Assembly (NCBI GenBank): GCA_037042185.1
Contig: JAXQJY010000027.1
Coordinates: forward strand, 434,001 to 498,000
From: Sordariomycetes sp. S80-01Y
Lineage: Eukaryota; Ascomycota; Sordariomycetes
Reading direction: 5' to 3'
Length of the DNA: 64,000 nt
The position numbers were made by a program, and so were the translations under genes. Shown here in pieces: positions 10,240 to 21,050 of the stretch. Each line of letters starts with the position of its first letter. The stretch's first letter is position 1. The notes beneath the pieces are model-generated. The model saw nothing but the letters and a program-made list of their open reading frames with translations, was not told the origin of the DNA and did not search any database.

Positions 10240-11922
10240 ATGGAGGCAGGTTTCCTCCTCATAGTGAGGGCGGCATCATCTGCTGGGCCGGTCAACAACG
10301 GCTCCGAGACATATCCAGGGGCTTTCCCACCACCGCCCGGTGTGACGCCGGACCTTGAGAATCCGCGAGACGCGGGCCGCCTTGCCAACATTGTCTGCCT
10401 TGCCATCTGCGATGTTTTGGTGACGGTGCTGTTCGCGACGCGGATGTGGGTGAAGCTGAGGATCACGAAGAACATACTCGCCGAGGATGGTTTGTTAAGA
10501 CACATTTGGTGCTAGGCATGATACTGAACCCTTCCAGTTACTTGTGCTATCGCATGGGCGTGTATATTGCTTTACTCGGCCACGGTCTTTATCAGTAAGC
10601 CCCCCTCTCTTTCCTTGATTTGGCCCGCCCGTGCTGAACATGTGTAGTGGTCAGATACGGCGAGGGATACCACTCCTGGGAGATATCGCCCAGAGACTAC
10701 TCTCAAATGCTTAAGGTCCGTATTTTTTCTCCGTCGCAGGCGGCCTGCTTGGATCGATGCTGACTAGTGTTCGCAGTGGCTGTACGCCAGCTCAATTATA
10801 TACTGCCCGACGGCGTACTTCACCAAGGTCACACTGTTGCTGCTCATCGCCCGGGTCTTCGCTGTGAAAGAGAGAGTCTCGCGTGCCCTCCACGTCTTTA
10901 TTCTTGCGCTGCTGGTTGCTTACCTCCCGATCCAGGCCGTCAAGATCGCAATTTGCACCCCAATCCGCTCGTACTGGGACCCCAACGTCGATGGGCACTG
11001 CTTGGATCAGCGCCGCATCTTCCTATCTGATCTGTGCGTGGCCATACTGACGGATCTCGTCATCTTAATTGTTCCGATACCGTTGACATGGAGGCTGCGC
11101 ATGTCGTGGGGGAAGAAGCTCAAGATCATGCTTCTGCTCGGTGCGGGAGGTGCTGCGACGGCCACAACCATCTACCGGCTGTACGCGGTGGTCGAGTTCC
11201 AGAAGTCCACGGACGTGGCCTCCGACTTCGTTCTTCTCGATATTTTGACGGTCGTCGAGCTGACAATCGGGGTCATGTGTGCTTGTCTTCCGGCGACCAA
11301 CCTCCTCTTCGAGCATCACTTTGGCGGACGCCTTTCTGCCGCTTCACCCAGCTCGCCGCGATCGGGCAAACATCAGCGGCACGGCCGACTGGCATGGCGC
11401 GGTCTAGGGACGACAATATCTCGATATGTCAAGTCTTCCTCAACCGAAACTGCCCCAATAGGGGTCAGGGACGAAGAGACGCTTTCGATGGCAGAGGCGC
11501 CTGGGCTAAAGGCGGTCCCCCCCAACTTCGATATGGAACTAGCGATGCTATCGAGGCGCGGCGACAGCGATGAGTCTCGGGGTAACGACGAAGATGGAGT
11601 AATTATGGTGTCGGGTGCCACGCCAACCTCACTGCTGGAGCGAATTGAACCGCAGTCTCAGCCGGAACAAGAATGGTTCGCCTTAGACAGGGCCACCTCG
11701 AGGGACGGAAGACGAGAAGGCTGGCTCAGCCCACAAGGCGTATCTGCCTCTTGGGGACATGAAGAAACCAGAGCATCGGAAAGCATCACGTTGGAGCTGG
11801 CCAGAGTCAGTGGCAACCGGCCATGGACGCGCATCTGGGACGGCAGGGTAAATGGCTTCGGGACCACCGCCACTGAGGAGCAACGTCCCGGTCCGCGGCC
11901 ATTGGACAATTGGTCTTTGTGA
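10240..11922 (+). CDS. Rhodopsin-like integral membrane protein (fungal PTH11/rhodopsin-domain family)
   Basis: Four exons (10240-10489, 10538-10594, 10648-10715, 10777-11922) give 506 aa. Seven hydrophobic segments can be followed: LANIVCLAICDVLVTVLF, CAIAWACILLYSATVFI, KWLYASSIIYCPTAYFTKV with TLLLLIARVF, FILALLVAYLPIQAVKIAI, LSDLCVAILTDLVILIVPI, KIMLLLGAGGAATATTI and FVLLDILTVVELTIGVMC. Two extracellular cysteines (ICTPIRSYWD, GHCLD) are typical. A cytoplasmic tail of about 220 residues, rich in Ser, Glu and Arg, follows. Members are thought to act as plasma-membrane sensors, but ligands are unknown. The first intron has a weak GTTTGT donor, chosen because it restores the second membrane segment. 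Confidence 0.88.
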
Positions 11923-12414
11923 ATGGACATGCCGATGTACAAGCTTAACGGTAAGCATATAGTTTCTGCCGGCCATTGGCTGGCCAAGTCGAGCCCCCTC
12001 GCTGCGCACCTTGATGGCTCCCACGACCCCCGTCGGTGAGGACCCTGATGGTCACACCAAGACAGACCTGGACAACCCAAGTTTACTACCAGCCTCGTGG
12101 AAAATCTGCATCCACGTGGCAGTCGCCAACCAGATTGCGCCAAAGAATGGATCTGCGTCATTTGTTGGTGATGATGCTCGCCTCGTGAGGAGTTCGTGAG
12201 GAGGCAGAGCTTCTCGATGCAGACAGAGGTCCGGCTACGGCGCGCAGCTGCGCGGGACTGCTCGCCACTCGCCGCGAGTATAAAGGGGCGACGATCGCCA
12301 GGCTGAGGCTGTCACATCGCACTTGCTTCTCCTCTTCAAGCATCTCTCGTCCCAGCTTGCTTGGATCCCAAAAGTTGTCCCTCCTCATCAACAAGAACAT
12401 CGCTACCAGCCACC
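11923..12414. promoter_or_regulatory. Promoter region of the Asp f 2-like gene
   Basis: 492 bp upstream of the zinc-protein gene. A TATAAA box is present at 12279-12284, and a pyrimidine-rich leader (CTTCTCCTCTTC) follows. No divergent zinc-transporter gene is found upstream, unlike the arrangement known in Aspergillus and Candida. Confidence 0.6.
12279..12284 (+). promoter_or_regulatory. TATA box for the Asp f 2-like gene
   Basis: TATAAA in GC-rich surroundings, 131 bp before the ATG at 12415. A strong TATA box fits a highly inducible secreted protein. Confidence 0.6.
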
Positions 12415-13361
12415 ATGTTCCGCAACATCGTCACCGCCCTGGCTCTGGCCACCGCTGCCACTGCCTCGCCTCTCGTCACACGCGAGGAGCCGACCTCTGT
12501 CCTGCCCTCTGGTCCCGACGCTTCCGAGACGCCTGCCGCCGTCTATGACTGGTCTGCCGACTGGAAGACCAAGTTCCCCATCCACGAGTCCTGCAACGCC
12601 ACTCTCAGGGCTCAACTCGAGGATGCCCTTGATGAGACCCAGCAGCTCGCTCAGCACGCCCGCGATCACCTTCTCAAGTTCGGTCACAAGTCTGAGTTTG
12701 TCCAGAAGTACTTCGGTAACAGCTCAACCGCTACTCCTGCTGGATGGTTCGACCGCGTAGTTGCTGCCGACAAAACTGGCATGGTCTTCCGCTGTGACGA
12801 CCCTGACAAAAACTGTGCTACTCAGGATGGTAAGCTGTCTCGACTCATCTTGATCGCACCCCTCGACCTAACCAGACGCTAACATGTGCAGAGTGGGCTG
12901 GGCACTGGCGCGGCGAGAACGCTACCTCCGAGACCGTTATCTGTGATCTATCCTTCCACATCCGCAAGCCCCTCTCCGCCGTCTGCGGCCTGGGCTACAC
13001 CGTCGCCAACTCCAAGCTCAACACCTACTGGGCCACTGACCTGCTGCACCGCGTCCTCCACGTCCCTGAGATTAGCGAGGGCATCGTCGATCACTACGCC
13101 GAGGACTACAACGACGCCCTGCGCCAGGCCGAGGAGGAGCCAGAGAAGAGTGCCATCGACTCCGACGTTTTGCAGTACTTCGCCATCGATGTCTGGGCCT
13201 ACGACATCGCCGCTCCTGGCGTTGGCTGCACCGGTGAGCAGGAGGAGACTGAGGAGGAGACCGAGACTCCCACCAGCACCGTCAGCAGCGCACCTAGCTC
13301 CACCAGCAGTGCCTCGCAGGAGTGCCACACCCACGACGATGGTGTTGTTCACTGCTCCTAA
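12415..13361 (+). CDS. Asp f 2 / Pra1-type secreted zinc-binding protein (zincophore)
   Basis: Two exons (12415-12829 and 12892-13361; 62-nt intron) give 294 aa. Residues 1-18 are a signal peptide ending ATAS. The core matches the Asp f 2/Pra1 family: [48 protein letters not shown] with an HRxxH motif near residue 191, and APGVGCTG. A Glu/Thr/Ser-rich linker leads to a C-terminal [11 protein letters not shown] cluster, the Cys/His tail that binds zinc in this family. Known members are secreted under zinc limitation, scavenge zinc and bind host factor H; they are major allergens in Aspergillus. Here regulation by zinc is an inference from family knowledge. Identity is highly likely; a role in zinc uptake is likely. 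Confidence 0.93.
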
Positions 13362-13721
13362 ACAGGCGTCGTCGGCGCCTTAAGGACTGGGGGGAAGTAC
13401 GCATTGGACGCGCGTGATGGAAGTCATGATCTCGCCATGAGAAACGATATACCTTAGACAAGTAATACAGTACTTTAATACCCGATTTGCATGACACTTC
13501 GGTGATCTTAAAACGAATCTTGCTCCATCGCTCCCGTTGTGATCAACAAGCGCCGCTGGATCCGATGCTATAAATCGTCACGGCATATATCAGAGACGTA
13601 CATCGTCCCGTGGGATTGTCTCATTCAAGGGCGAAAATTATCTTTCCAGGGCATTATTACGGTACGCAAAGACTTCGTGGTGGTTCAGCGCGGCCGCGTC
13701 TCCCCACAACAAACTGTCCCG

Positions 13722-13742
13722 AAAAGGGGGCCGCCCCCTTTT
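13722..13742. repeat. Perfect palindrome, 9-bp arms around CCG
   Basis: AAAAGGGGG and CCCCCTTTT flank a 3-base centre. Each arm contains an AGGGG/CCCCT stress-response core, so it could be a double STRE facing both ways, or a short hairpin in the 3' region of the zinc-protein transcript. Confidence 0.7.
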
Positions 13743-14033
13743 TTAACAAACAAACAATCGTTTCATGCTCTGCAATGGCCAACGACGAAACCAAGATTCG
13801 CTCATTTAGTCTCAAAAGTAACCTATCACTATTCCGGATTGTATCGGTATAAATTTGATCGATTTTGATCAGACTGGCATGCTGCATCTCAATTGCAATC
13901 CTCCGTCGCCCATCAACCCCCCGTCGCTGCGGCACCGCGATGAGCCTTCACATAGATTCCGCGCCTTGAATCCTCAAAAAGGTACGATCCAGCTTCAAGG
14001 GCCCCTTTATCTAAGTAATAATCATCTGCGGAG

Positions 14034-14040
14034 TATAAAA
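14034..14040 (+). promoter_or_regulatory. TATA box for the SDR gene at 14290
   Basis: TATAAAA, 250 bp before the ATG, just downstream of an AT-rich patch and a CCCCTTT stretch. Best core-promoter candidate for the SDR gene. Confidence 0.5.
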
Positions 14041-14289
14041 AGACCCCCTCATTCTTCGGGTGCCGTTCACAAACTCTTCCCTCTTTCCATCACGGACGCA
14101 TCTTCACACAGCCACTCAACCGCAACTTGTCGAATCCGTCCACTGGTCTTACCAAGCAATTCCCAAAGAACTTGAAAGATTGATTCAATTTCTTTGACCA
14201 AATTTGATTGCGCCTTTCCGGGTCACCCCCTCCACATCGCTGACGCCGACCGAGCCCCTGAGGTACTCGCTAGGCCACCAACCTTCGTC

Positions 14290-15193
14290 ATGGCCAATGA
14301 GACAATTCTCATCACCGGCGCCAATCGAGGCCAGCTATACTTCCTCCTGGGAATTGAATTGAACCGGAGCTGACCTTTTCCTTAGGCATTGGACGTTCGA
14401 TGACCGCTGCTCTGCTTCTCCGCGACTCCACGACCGTGATCGCCACCGTCCGCGACCCTTCGCACGAGACATCGCGATCCCTCGCCTCACTTCCCGCCGG
14501 CCCTGGCAGCAAGCTCATAGTCCTACCCTTGAACATGAAGCATGTGAGCTCCTTTGGCCCGATCTTGTCAGCTGCGGACATCACCCACCTCGACGTCGTC
14601 ATCGCCAACGCCGGGCTCAACTCTGGCTTCGACTCAGTCGAGAGCACTGATCTCCAAAGCCTACGCGATGATTTCGAGGTCAATGTTGTCGGTACCTTTT
14701 CCTTGTTTCAGACCTGTCGGCCCCTCCTGGCCAAGGGTGACTCAAGGAAGTTCGTCATCCTCACCACTTCGGTGGGCAGCATTAAGGGCCTGGAGACGGA
14801 GAACATGCCCGGTGTATCGTACGGCGCGAGCAAGGCGTCTGTCAATTGGGTTGGCAAAAAGCTCAGCGTCGAGTATGCCCAGCAGGGCTTCAAAATTGGA
14901 CTCGTTCACCCCGGGTACGTCTGGTTCGCGCTTTTAATCGTCATTTCCTCTAACGAAGAGTAGTTGGGTGCAGACCGACATGGGCCAGAGGCTGGCCGAC
15001 GCTGTGGGATTTCTAGAGCCGCCGCTGGCCGTAGATGACAGCGCCAAGTGTGTGCTTGAGAGGGTGAGTCTGGTGAAAGCCGACTGAATCGCCAGCTTGG
15101 AAATGCGTCGCTGACAAGCTGCAGGTCGATCAGTTAGATGAGAGGACGTCAGGAAGATTTCTGATGTACAATGGTCAGGAGCTGCCCTGGTAA
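14290..15193 (+). CDS. Short-chain dehydrogenase/reductase (SDR)
   Basis: Four exons (14290-14329, 14386-14914, 14964-15063, 15125-15193) give 245 aa. NAD(P)-dependent oxidoreductase. The coenzyme motif TGANRGIG near residue 8 exists only after removal of intron 1 (14330-14385), whose donor is GC rather than GT (GCCAGC ... TTAG). The other introns are GT-AG. Further motifs: NAG (VIANAGL), a Ser in LTTSVGS and YGASK with the catalytic Tyr/Lys. The end LMYNGQELPW resembles the C-terminus of sniffer/carbonyl-reductase-like fungal SDRs. Substrate unknown. Transcribed toward the minus-strand membrane protein gene, leaving 246 bp between their 3' ends. Confidence 0.88.
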
Positions 15194-15439
15194 GGGTATA
15201 TCTTGCGGCCTTGTTGTTGAGGGCCGTTGGGGTGTCCACAGCAAATATGAATTCAGAGAATGTGCAGATTGAAAAAGGTTTTCAACTCGGTTGGTTTAAC
15301 GTTCTATTAGGGTATTATGGAGTAAAAAAGAATCAAGGTGGCGGACGTAGAGTCCATTCAGTTCCCTTCGGAATTCAGATACACCAACGCCATGCTACAT
15401 GCAAATTATCGCTTCCGCATTCGTGCTGCCAATTTTCGT

Positions 15440-16930
15440 CTAGCTGCCGCTTCCTGATGCCTGTCCTCCGGATGTGGTGCCAGCATTATTGGTATTTGTA
15501 TCGTGGCCGTGAGAGGTGTGGTTTTGTGGACCAAGCTCTTGAGGAGGAGCAGAGTAGGATTGAGAAGCCGAGGGTTGTGGCGAGGCGGTCGGTTGAGGGA
15601 CATCTGATGGCGGCGAGGCCAGAGCGGAGACAGGGCTGGGGGCCGACGAAGGAGCTTGTTGAGGTGGCTGATGAGCCTGGGGAGGATACTGGGGGTAGTA
15701 CAGGACCATTCCGGGCGGCGGCGCACCCATGTGAGGAGGCATGCCCGGTTGACCCTTCCAACCCTCGGGGGGAGGGCCCTGAGGAGGGCCTTGCGGAGGG
15801 AAGCCTGGCTGGCCGTCGGGGGCAGGGCCAGGGGCATAATAGACGTAGCCTCCAGGGGGTGGAGGACCAGGAGGCATCTGTGCCATCTGCGCTTGTCCAG
15901 GTGCTGGGTTGTGGTATAGAGGGTGGGCACCGAGGAGCTCGACGGGGTACTTGTGACGGAAGCCCCAGCGGAACCACAGGCCGATAGCTTTGCCAAAGCC
16001 AACCGTCTTCCACTGCGCCTTGAGGGCCTTCTGCGTCTCAGGGTCGCGAGCGGGGCACTGCCGGGTGAAGCAGAGCATGGGCAGGAGGAGGAAGATCCAG
16101 AGCACTGTTCCGAAGCGCAGGGAGAACTTGCCCGTCATCATGCGGCGGAACCAAAAGTAGTTCTCGAGGAAGCCGAGGAGGAACAGCGCGGGGATCAGCG
16201 AGGCCAGGACAATCACGTAGATGGCCAAGCCACTGCAGTACGAATCGCCCATACAGGCGCCCCAGTAGTTGCCGCCATCCCCGTAGGTCCCTCCCCCGCC
16301 ATAGTAGTCGTCGTCGTCGTCGTAGCCAGGGCCGTAGTAAGCAGCGCCCGTGGCAGTTGGGTTTCGGCAGTCGGCAATGAAGTAAGTGTAGACCCAGTCG
16401 GTGGCAGTGTCGACGGTCAGCGTAGACACAACGTCCTCGACGTAGGCCGTGACCTGGGTGTAGGTGTCGCCATCGGCATAGGTGTAGACAGAGGTGCTGG
16501 CGGTCTGGTAGGTGAGCTGGTCGACGACGGCCGCGGGGATGTCAATTTCCGTGTACGTCTGAACGGTGAAAGGTGTCGGGCACGATGTAGGGGCCGTGTA
16601 CTCGATGGCTTGGACGTAGTAGGTGTAGACATCGCCGTATCCGTAGTCGTAGCTCGTCGTGGTCATGATGTCGTCGTCATCAATATCGGCGCCATCGTAA
16701 TACACCTCAACGTACTCAACGCCATCGTAGGTATCGGTCAGCGTGGACGAGGACAAGGCCTCTGCGGTGGGTGTGACTTCATCCTTAAGACCCAGCGTCG
16801 CAGTCTCGGTGTAGGTCTCGTCGTAGTAGGTCCAGACGGATGTGGTGGGCTTGACAGCGTAGTAGGAGGTGACAGTCCACTGCGCAGCTGCTGCGGAGCC
16901 CGCGAGAAGGGCAACGACTAGAGAAGCCAT
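15440..16930 (-). CDS. Uncharacterised membrane protein with Tyr/Asp-rich ectodomain and Pro-rich tail
   Basis: Single exon, 496 aa. A signal peptide (residues 1-16, LLAGSAAAA) is followed by an ectodomain of about 215 residues with many Tyr, Thr, Asp and Val and a repeated style of segments such as TYTETATL, VYTYYVQAI, VYTYADGDTYTQV. A DDDDDYYGGGG linker leads to a first membrane segment (about 234-255) and a second (about 271-288), close together, so both ends may be outside or inside depending on topology. The last 160 residues are Pro/Gly/Gln-rich (MPPGPPPPGGYVYYAPG and similar), likely disordered and cytoplasmic. I do not recognise the family by a named domain. The layout suggests a cell-surface protein linked to wall or cortex, which is inference. 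Confidence 0.82.
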   Translation of the reverse strand: MASLVVALLAGSAAAAQWTVTSYYAVKPTTSVWTYYDETYTETATLGLKDEVTPTAEALSSSTLTDTYDGVEYVEVYYDGADIDDDDIMTTTSYDYGYGDVYTYYVQAIEYTAPTSCPTPFTVQTYTEIDIPAAVVDQLTYQTASTSVYTYADGDTYTQVTAYVEDVVSTLTVDTATDWVYTYFIADCRNPTATGAAYYGPGYDDDDDYYGGGGTYGDGGNYWGACMGDSYCSGLAIYVIVLASLIPALFLLGFLENYFWFRRMMTGKFSLRFGTVLWIFLLLPMLCFTRQCPARDPETQKALKAQWKTVGFGKAIGLWFRWGFRHKYPVELLGAHPLYHNPAPGQAQMAQMPPGPPPPGGYVYYAPGPAPDGQPGFPPQGPPQGPPPEGWKGQPGMPPHMGAPPPGMVLYYPQYPPQAHQPPQQAPSSAPSPVSALASPPSDVPQPTASPQPSASQSYSAPPQELGPQNHTSHGHDTNTNNAGTTSGGQASGSGS

Positions 16931-17312
16931 CTTGAGTTCGACTTGACTGACAATGGCGATGGCACTACGGAGGCACCTCCCGGGGGGGCGGGCGCCGTGC
17001 TGACTTTATCAACGCATGGGCTTCATGCTGTTGGAAGCCCCGTAGCTGGGCGTCGCGACGCGCGATATCCAGAAAGGCATCTGGGCCCTTGGCAACGGGT
17101 CGAAGGTCAAGAATAGCAGCTCCAAGTGACAGGGCTGGAAGAAGCTCAGAGTCAGCCGCACGCGAAGCGAGCAGAGCTACGAGAGCCGCAGCCAATGACG
17201 AGGCCGCTGAGGAGGCGGGTAAAAAGGGCCGGATCCTCTCCAGGCCAGAAGCGGCAAGGAGTCATGCAGAGTGCCGGGGCTGCAATTTGGCCGTCATGCT
17301 GCCCTACAGGCT

Positions 17313-17342
17313 GCTGCACCGCTGCCGCACCGCTGCCGCACC
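17313..17342. repeat. Tandem repeat, 11-bp unit GCTGCCGCACC
   Basis: Two exact units follow a shortened first unit (GCTGCACC). Short GC-rich array in a promoter-like region. Confidence 0.8.
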
Positions 17343-17547
17343 GCCAAGCGACCTTTACAGGCACGGAAGGCAGATTTTTCCACCGTATTATCATCGTATT
17401 CCCTCGTTATCATGTCTCGTGATGCCTTCTTGGGACAACCCTCTCTGCGCTCTGCAGCAATGGGATGGGAGTGGCGCTTGGCTCTCTTTTCCCAGACGCA
17501 CCCATCGCCACTGCCATCTATCCATACGCACAGCCTGAGTTTTGGAA

Positions 17548-17580
17548 GAGCAGCGCACGAGCAGCGCACGAGCAGCGCAC
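17548..17580. repeat. Tandem repeat, three exact copies of GAGCAGCGCAC
   Basis: Three perfect 11-bp units head to tail. Same unit length as the array 210 bp upstream but a different sequence. Confidence 0.85.
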
Positions 17581-18966
17581 GGGCGGTGGGATGGAAAAGC
17601 CATCGTCCCTTTTGGGCAATGGCCGGCTCCCTAGTAATTTCGCTTGAAACCGCCCTCTCCCTCTTGGCCGCTGGTTGCCGTCGCGGTTGGTTTGGCGGGC
17701 AAGCGAGCTGGCCAAGCCTGCACAGAGTAGACTAGATGGTCATCGGTGAGTCGCTGCCGGTTGCTGCACCACCAACTTCCTCGTCCTCACGCCGTTCACT
17801 ATGGGAGCCTGGCCCTGGTGCTGGTGAGTCAAACGCACTGAGTACCCATGCTTGGATGCCCAGCGCACGTACGGAGTAGCACAGGCCTGGATGACTCTTC
17901 AAGGCCACGACCCGTCTACCCTCGTTCCCTCCGCCCCAATGTGACGGCGGCTTCTCCGGTCCGGAACCGAACAAAGCGGCCGCCGCCCTTGTTCAACGAA
18001 ACATTGGCAAACAGCCTAGGGAGAAGCGAGAAGGAAATGTCCGCTAATTAGATGACTGAAGGGGCTACTCGCGCAGTCCAGGGTCCTCCTCCTCGGTGGA
18101 TCGCGACGCCGGCTCCGTGCTTCTGGGAGCCCCTCCCACATCCCGCTGAAGGCTGAAGCCTGTGAGATTGGGCCAGTGCCACGCCGATGCATTGTTCAGT
18201 TGGTCCCAGCGTCACAGCGCGATTGACATGCATCGGTGCCACATGGTAGCACAACGTTTCTCTTTACAGCTGACGACGTCGATCCATGGTCGGCCACCAG
18301 AGAGCCCCAATGGATATCTAGGTATTGATTTACGGCCGTTGTCCTCGCTTCCTCCCTTGCAAGCTCCTCTCCTGCATCGTCCCCTTCGCATCGTACGCAC
18401 AAGTGTACCACATCGCTTCAACATGTCAGGTTCAATTGCCCATTGCCCCTCAACTATTGCCACCCGAATGGCTGCCTCAGAGCATCGTCCATTGTGGTAA
18501 CTCGGCCGCTGCGCAGTGCATCGTGGAGCCCCATGATGGCGACGATAACGTGTGACCAGTCGGCGGGAAGAGAGGAGAGATCGACAAAGGGAGGCGTCCC
18601 TGGAAACTGCCGCACAGTCAGTGTCTAGGAAAGGTGTCGTTCCCGCCACGAGGCTTGTCTTGGTTCTGCTTGTGCTTGCGAGGTTTGCGAGGCACCAGCG
18701 GTAGCAGTGGACCTACAGACGCTAACAATTGCCAGATCATGCTATAAACGAGTCCGGGTGCGAGAATACAGGCCGACTGCCCTGCGAGTGGCAGCCCAGT
18801 ACCGGCAGATCGACATTCCGTATCTCCGTCACCAACGTCACCGCTCGGAAGTATTTCTGGGCAACCATAAGAAGCCGAGGCACGTCCAAATATCTTGGGC
18901 CTTTTCCCCTTGACGCCCTTGGAACCTGCAACATCAGCTTCATCGCACAGTACATCAACAGCCAGC

Positions 18967-20033
18967 ATGTTCAATTGGCACATCTGCGACCAGCTCTCGC
19001 AGCTGTACCCGCCCAAGCCCTCCTTCACCGAGGCCGACCTCCCAGACCTCTCCGACAAGGTCTACGTCGTCACCGGTGCGAACACCGGCGTCGGCAAGGA
19101 ACTAGCCCAGATCCTCTACACCAAGAATGCCCGCGTATACGTAGCTGCTAGGTCCGAGGAGAAGGCGAACAATGCGATCGAGGCCATCCAGAAGGTTGCG
19201 CCTGAATCCCGGGGCAAGCTCGTCTTCATGCCGCTGGACCTGGCCGATCTCACCAAGATTCCCGGCTCCGCCCAGCAGTTCCTGTCCAGCGAGACCAAAT
19301 TACACGGTTTATTCAACAATGCCGGGGTCATGAACCCTGCCTCTGGCTCAAAGAGCGCCCAAGACTATGAGCTGCAGCTGGGCGTCAACAACGTCGGCAC
19401 CTTCATGTTCACCAAGCTTTTGACCCCAGCCCTGGTTGCCACTACCAAGTCGGAAGGGCCCGGCTCAGCGCGCGTCATCTGGGTCGCATCGTCAGCGGCA
19501 GAGGCCCCTATGGTTCCCACGGGCGGCGTCAACATGAAGACCATTGACAAGCGCATCGATGCGCTGAGCTGGAGTTGCTATGCACTGAGCAAGGCTGGCA
19601 ACGTCTTGCACGCTATAGAGTACGCAAAGAGATATAGGGAGCAGGGCATCATCAGCATTCCCCTCAACCCGGGCAATCTCAATTCCGAGCTGTGGCGCAC
19701 GCAGGGTGCCGTTGCTATCCGTTTCCTCAGAGCCATGTTCTTGCATCCTCCCATCTACGGCGCCTACACAGAGCTTTTCGCGGGCTTGTCTCCAGAGGTG
19801 ACCATGGAGAAGAGCGGTCAATGGGGTAGGTTTCCACGTCCCGATTCTAACTTGCCGTTAGCTAATGTCTTCCAGTCGGACCCTGGGGTCGCTTCCAGAA
19901 ACTGCGCAAGGATCTAACATTGGCGGGCGAGCCGAAGGAGAAGGGGGGGTACGGGACATCCAATGCCTTCTGGGAGTGGAGCGAGAAGCAGATTGAACCG
20001 TTTCTTTCCAAGGGAGATTTGGCGCAATTATGA
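18967..20033 (+). CDS. Short-chain dehydrogenase/reductase, retinol-dehydrogenase-like
   Basis: Two exons (18967-19825 and 19876-20033; 50-nt intron) give 338 aa, starting MFNWHICDQLSQLYPPKP. An upstream in-frame start would add a poorly conserved leader, so the ATG at 18967 is preferred. Motifs: TGANTGVGKE (coenzyme site, about residue 38), ARSEEKA (second beta strand Arg, NADP preference), DLADLTKI, NNAGVM, and YALSKAGN with catalytic Tyr/Lys. The tail WEWSEKQIEPFL is common in fungal members of the WW-oxidoreductase/retinol-dehydrogenase-like group. Substrate unknown. Isolated from the first SDR by about 3.8 kb, so no operon-like link is implied. Confidence 0.92.
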
Positions 20034-21050
20034 GGTCCCGACCATGTCATCAGAAGCGTTGATCAAGGGCAGGATGGACTAGAGAGAGATACCCAATTGA
20101 ACCATGGCATACTTGAGAGCACCGTCTCAGCCTCGAATCTTCCGACGCTTGCTTCCCACGTCACCTTGCTCAGCCTTGCCCTTATATCTCATGGCGATCC
20201 CGGGACCAGCATCGTGCTGACGGCAACAATGCTCAATTACGAGGCAGATCATATTTACAACTTAGAGCGTGAGCTTCGTGTAAGGCCGCGAGAACCCTCC
20301 CGACGTGCCAGCGGCTGATGTCTCGCTGCGAACACTCCCAATCTATGACATGACGACAGCCACCAACATCATCGACACTCGAGAGAATGACTCATGATGC
20401 CACGGTCGAATTGCACACACCTAACCTCGACACGACGGTCCCTGCTTCGAGACATCAGTGGAAGAACGACTCAAGACTCCTGCGACTCACACAGGCCATT
20501 GGCCGCCTGCTCCAAGTGCCGCCTGTCTTTCTAAGCTCTGGCGGTCTGGAATTCCCCGCCAGATTACGATCTCAAAACTACTTTGACCCGACAGGAGCGC
20601 AGCTGGTCTCTCTTCATATCACTGTTCTTCTTGTTCTGCACCGCAGTTGTTGCCCTGAATGTTGTTGGTTGCTTTCAGCGTATTCGAACTAGCCACTTGG
20701 AGGAGTTTGCGGGCCACACCTGGGATTTCAGCCACGCTCTGCCTCCGTCTCGACTCACCATCCCAACACAACATTTCGCCTCGTGCGCTCACTTCACCCT
20801 CACAGCACTTGAACTCTCTTCACGTGACTCCTCATTTACGGAGAAACGTCCTCTTCGTCTATACACGCGGTCTCTTGATTTCTCTCGTATCTTCACTCAA
20901 CGCCCAACTCAGCCACCGGAACCCTGCATGGCGGCCCTCCCACGTCAAGCAAGGCAGTAGGCAGCAAGCCAGCGTATTGCACCTTGCATACTTCTCCATG
21001 CGAAGGAGGACTGGTCACTGGCCTTCCCATTCGAGTAATTGAAGTGCATA
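20034..21050. other. Intergenic region, 1.0 kb
   Basis: Between the SDR and RNA exonuclease genes. Pyrimidine-rich stretches around 20720-20900 and several short frames without recognisable products. Nothing else supported. Confidence 0.5.

Larger units (their letters stand above)
13362..14289. promoter_or_regulatory. Intergenic region with SDR promoter
   Basis: 928 bp between the zinc-protein stop and the SDR start. It contains a GC-rich palindrome at 13722-13742, a stretch resembling the STRE stress element (CCCCTTT) near 14002, and a TATAAAA box at 14034-14040. The distance from TATA to the ATG implies a 5' leader of about 200 nt. No gene recognised. Confidence 0.5.
16931..18966. promoter_or_regulatory. 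Divergent intergenic region, 2.0 kb
   Basis: Separates the starts of the membrane protein (minus) and the second SDR (plus). No gene seen. It contains two 11-bp tandem repeats (17313-17342 and 17548-17580) and a TATAAA at 18743-18748, 219 bp before the SDR start. Frames present here are short and overlap on all strands. Confidence 0.5.

Noticed and set aside
12948-13352. Minus-strand frame of 134 codons
   Set aside because: Antisense to exon 2 of the zincophore gene, no recognisable product.
15923-16921. Plus-strand frame of 332 codons
   Set aside because: Antisense to the Tyr/Asp-rich membrane protein gene; its Val/Gly/Asp-rich text is what antisense of that composition gives.
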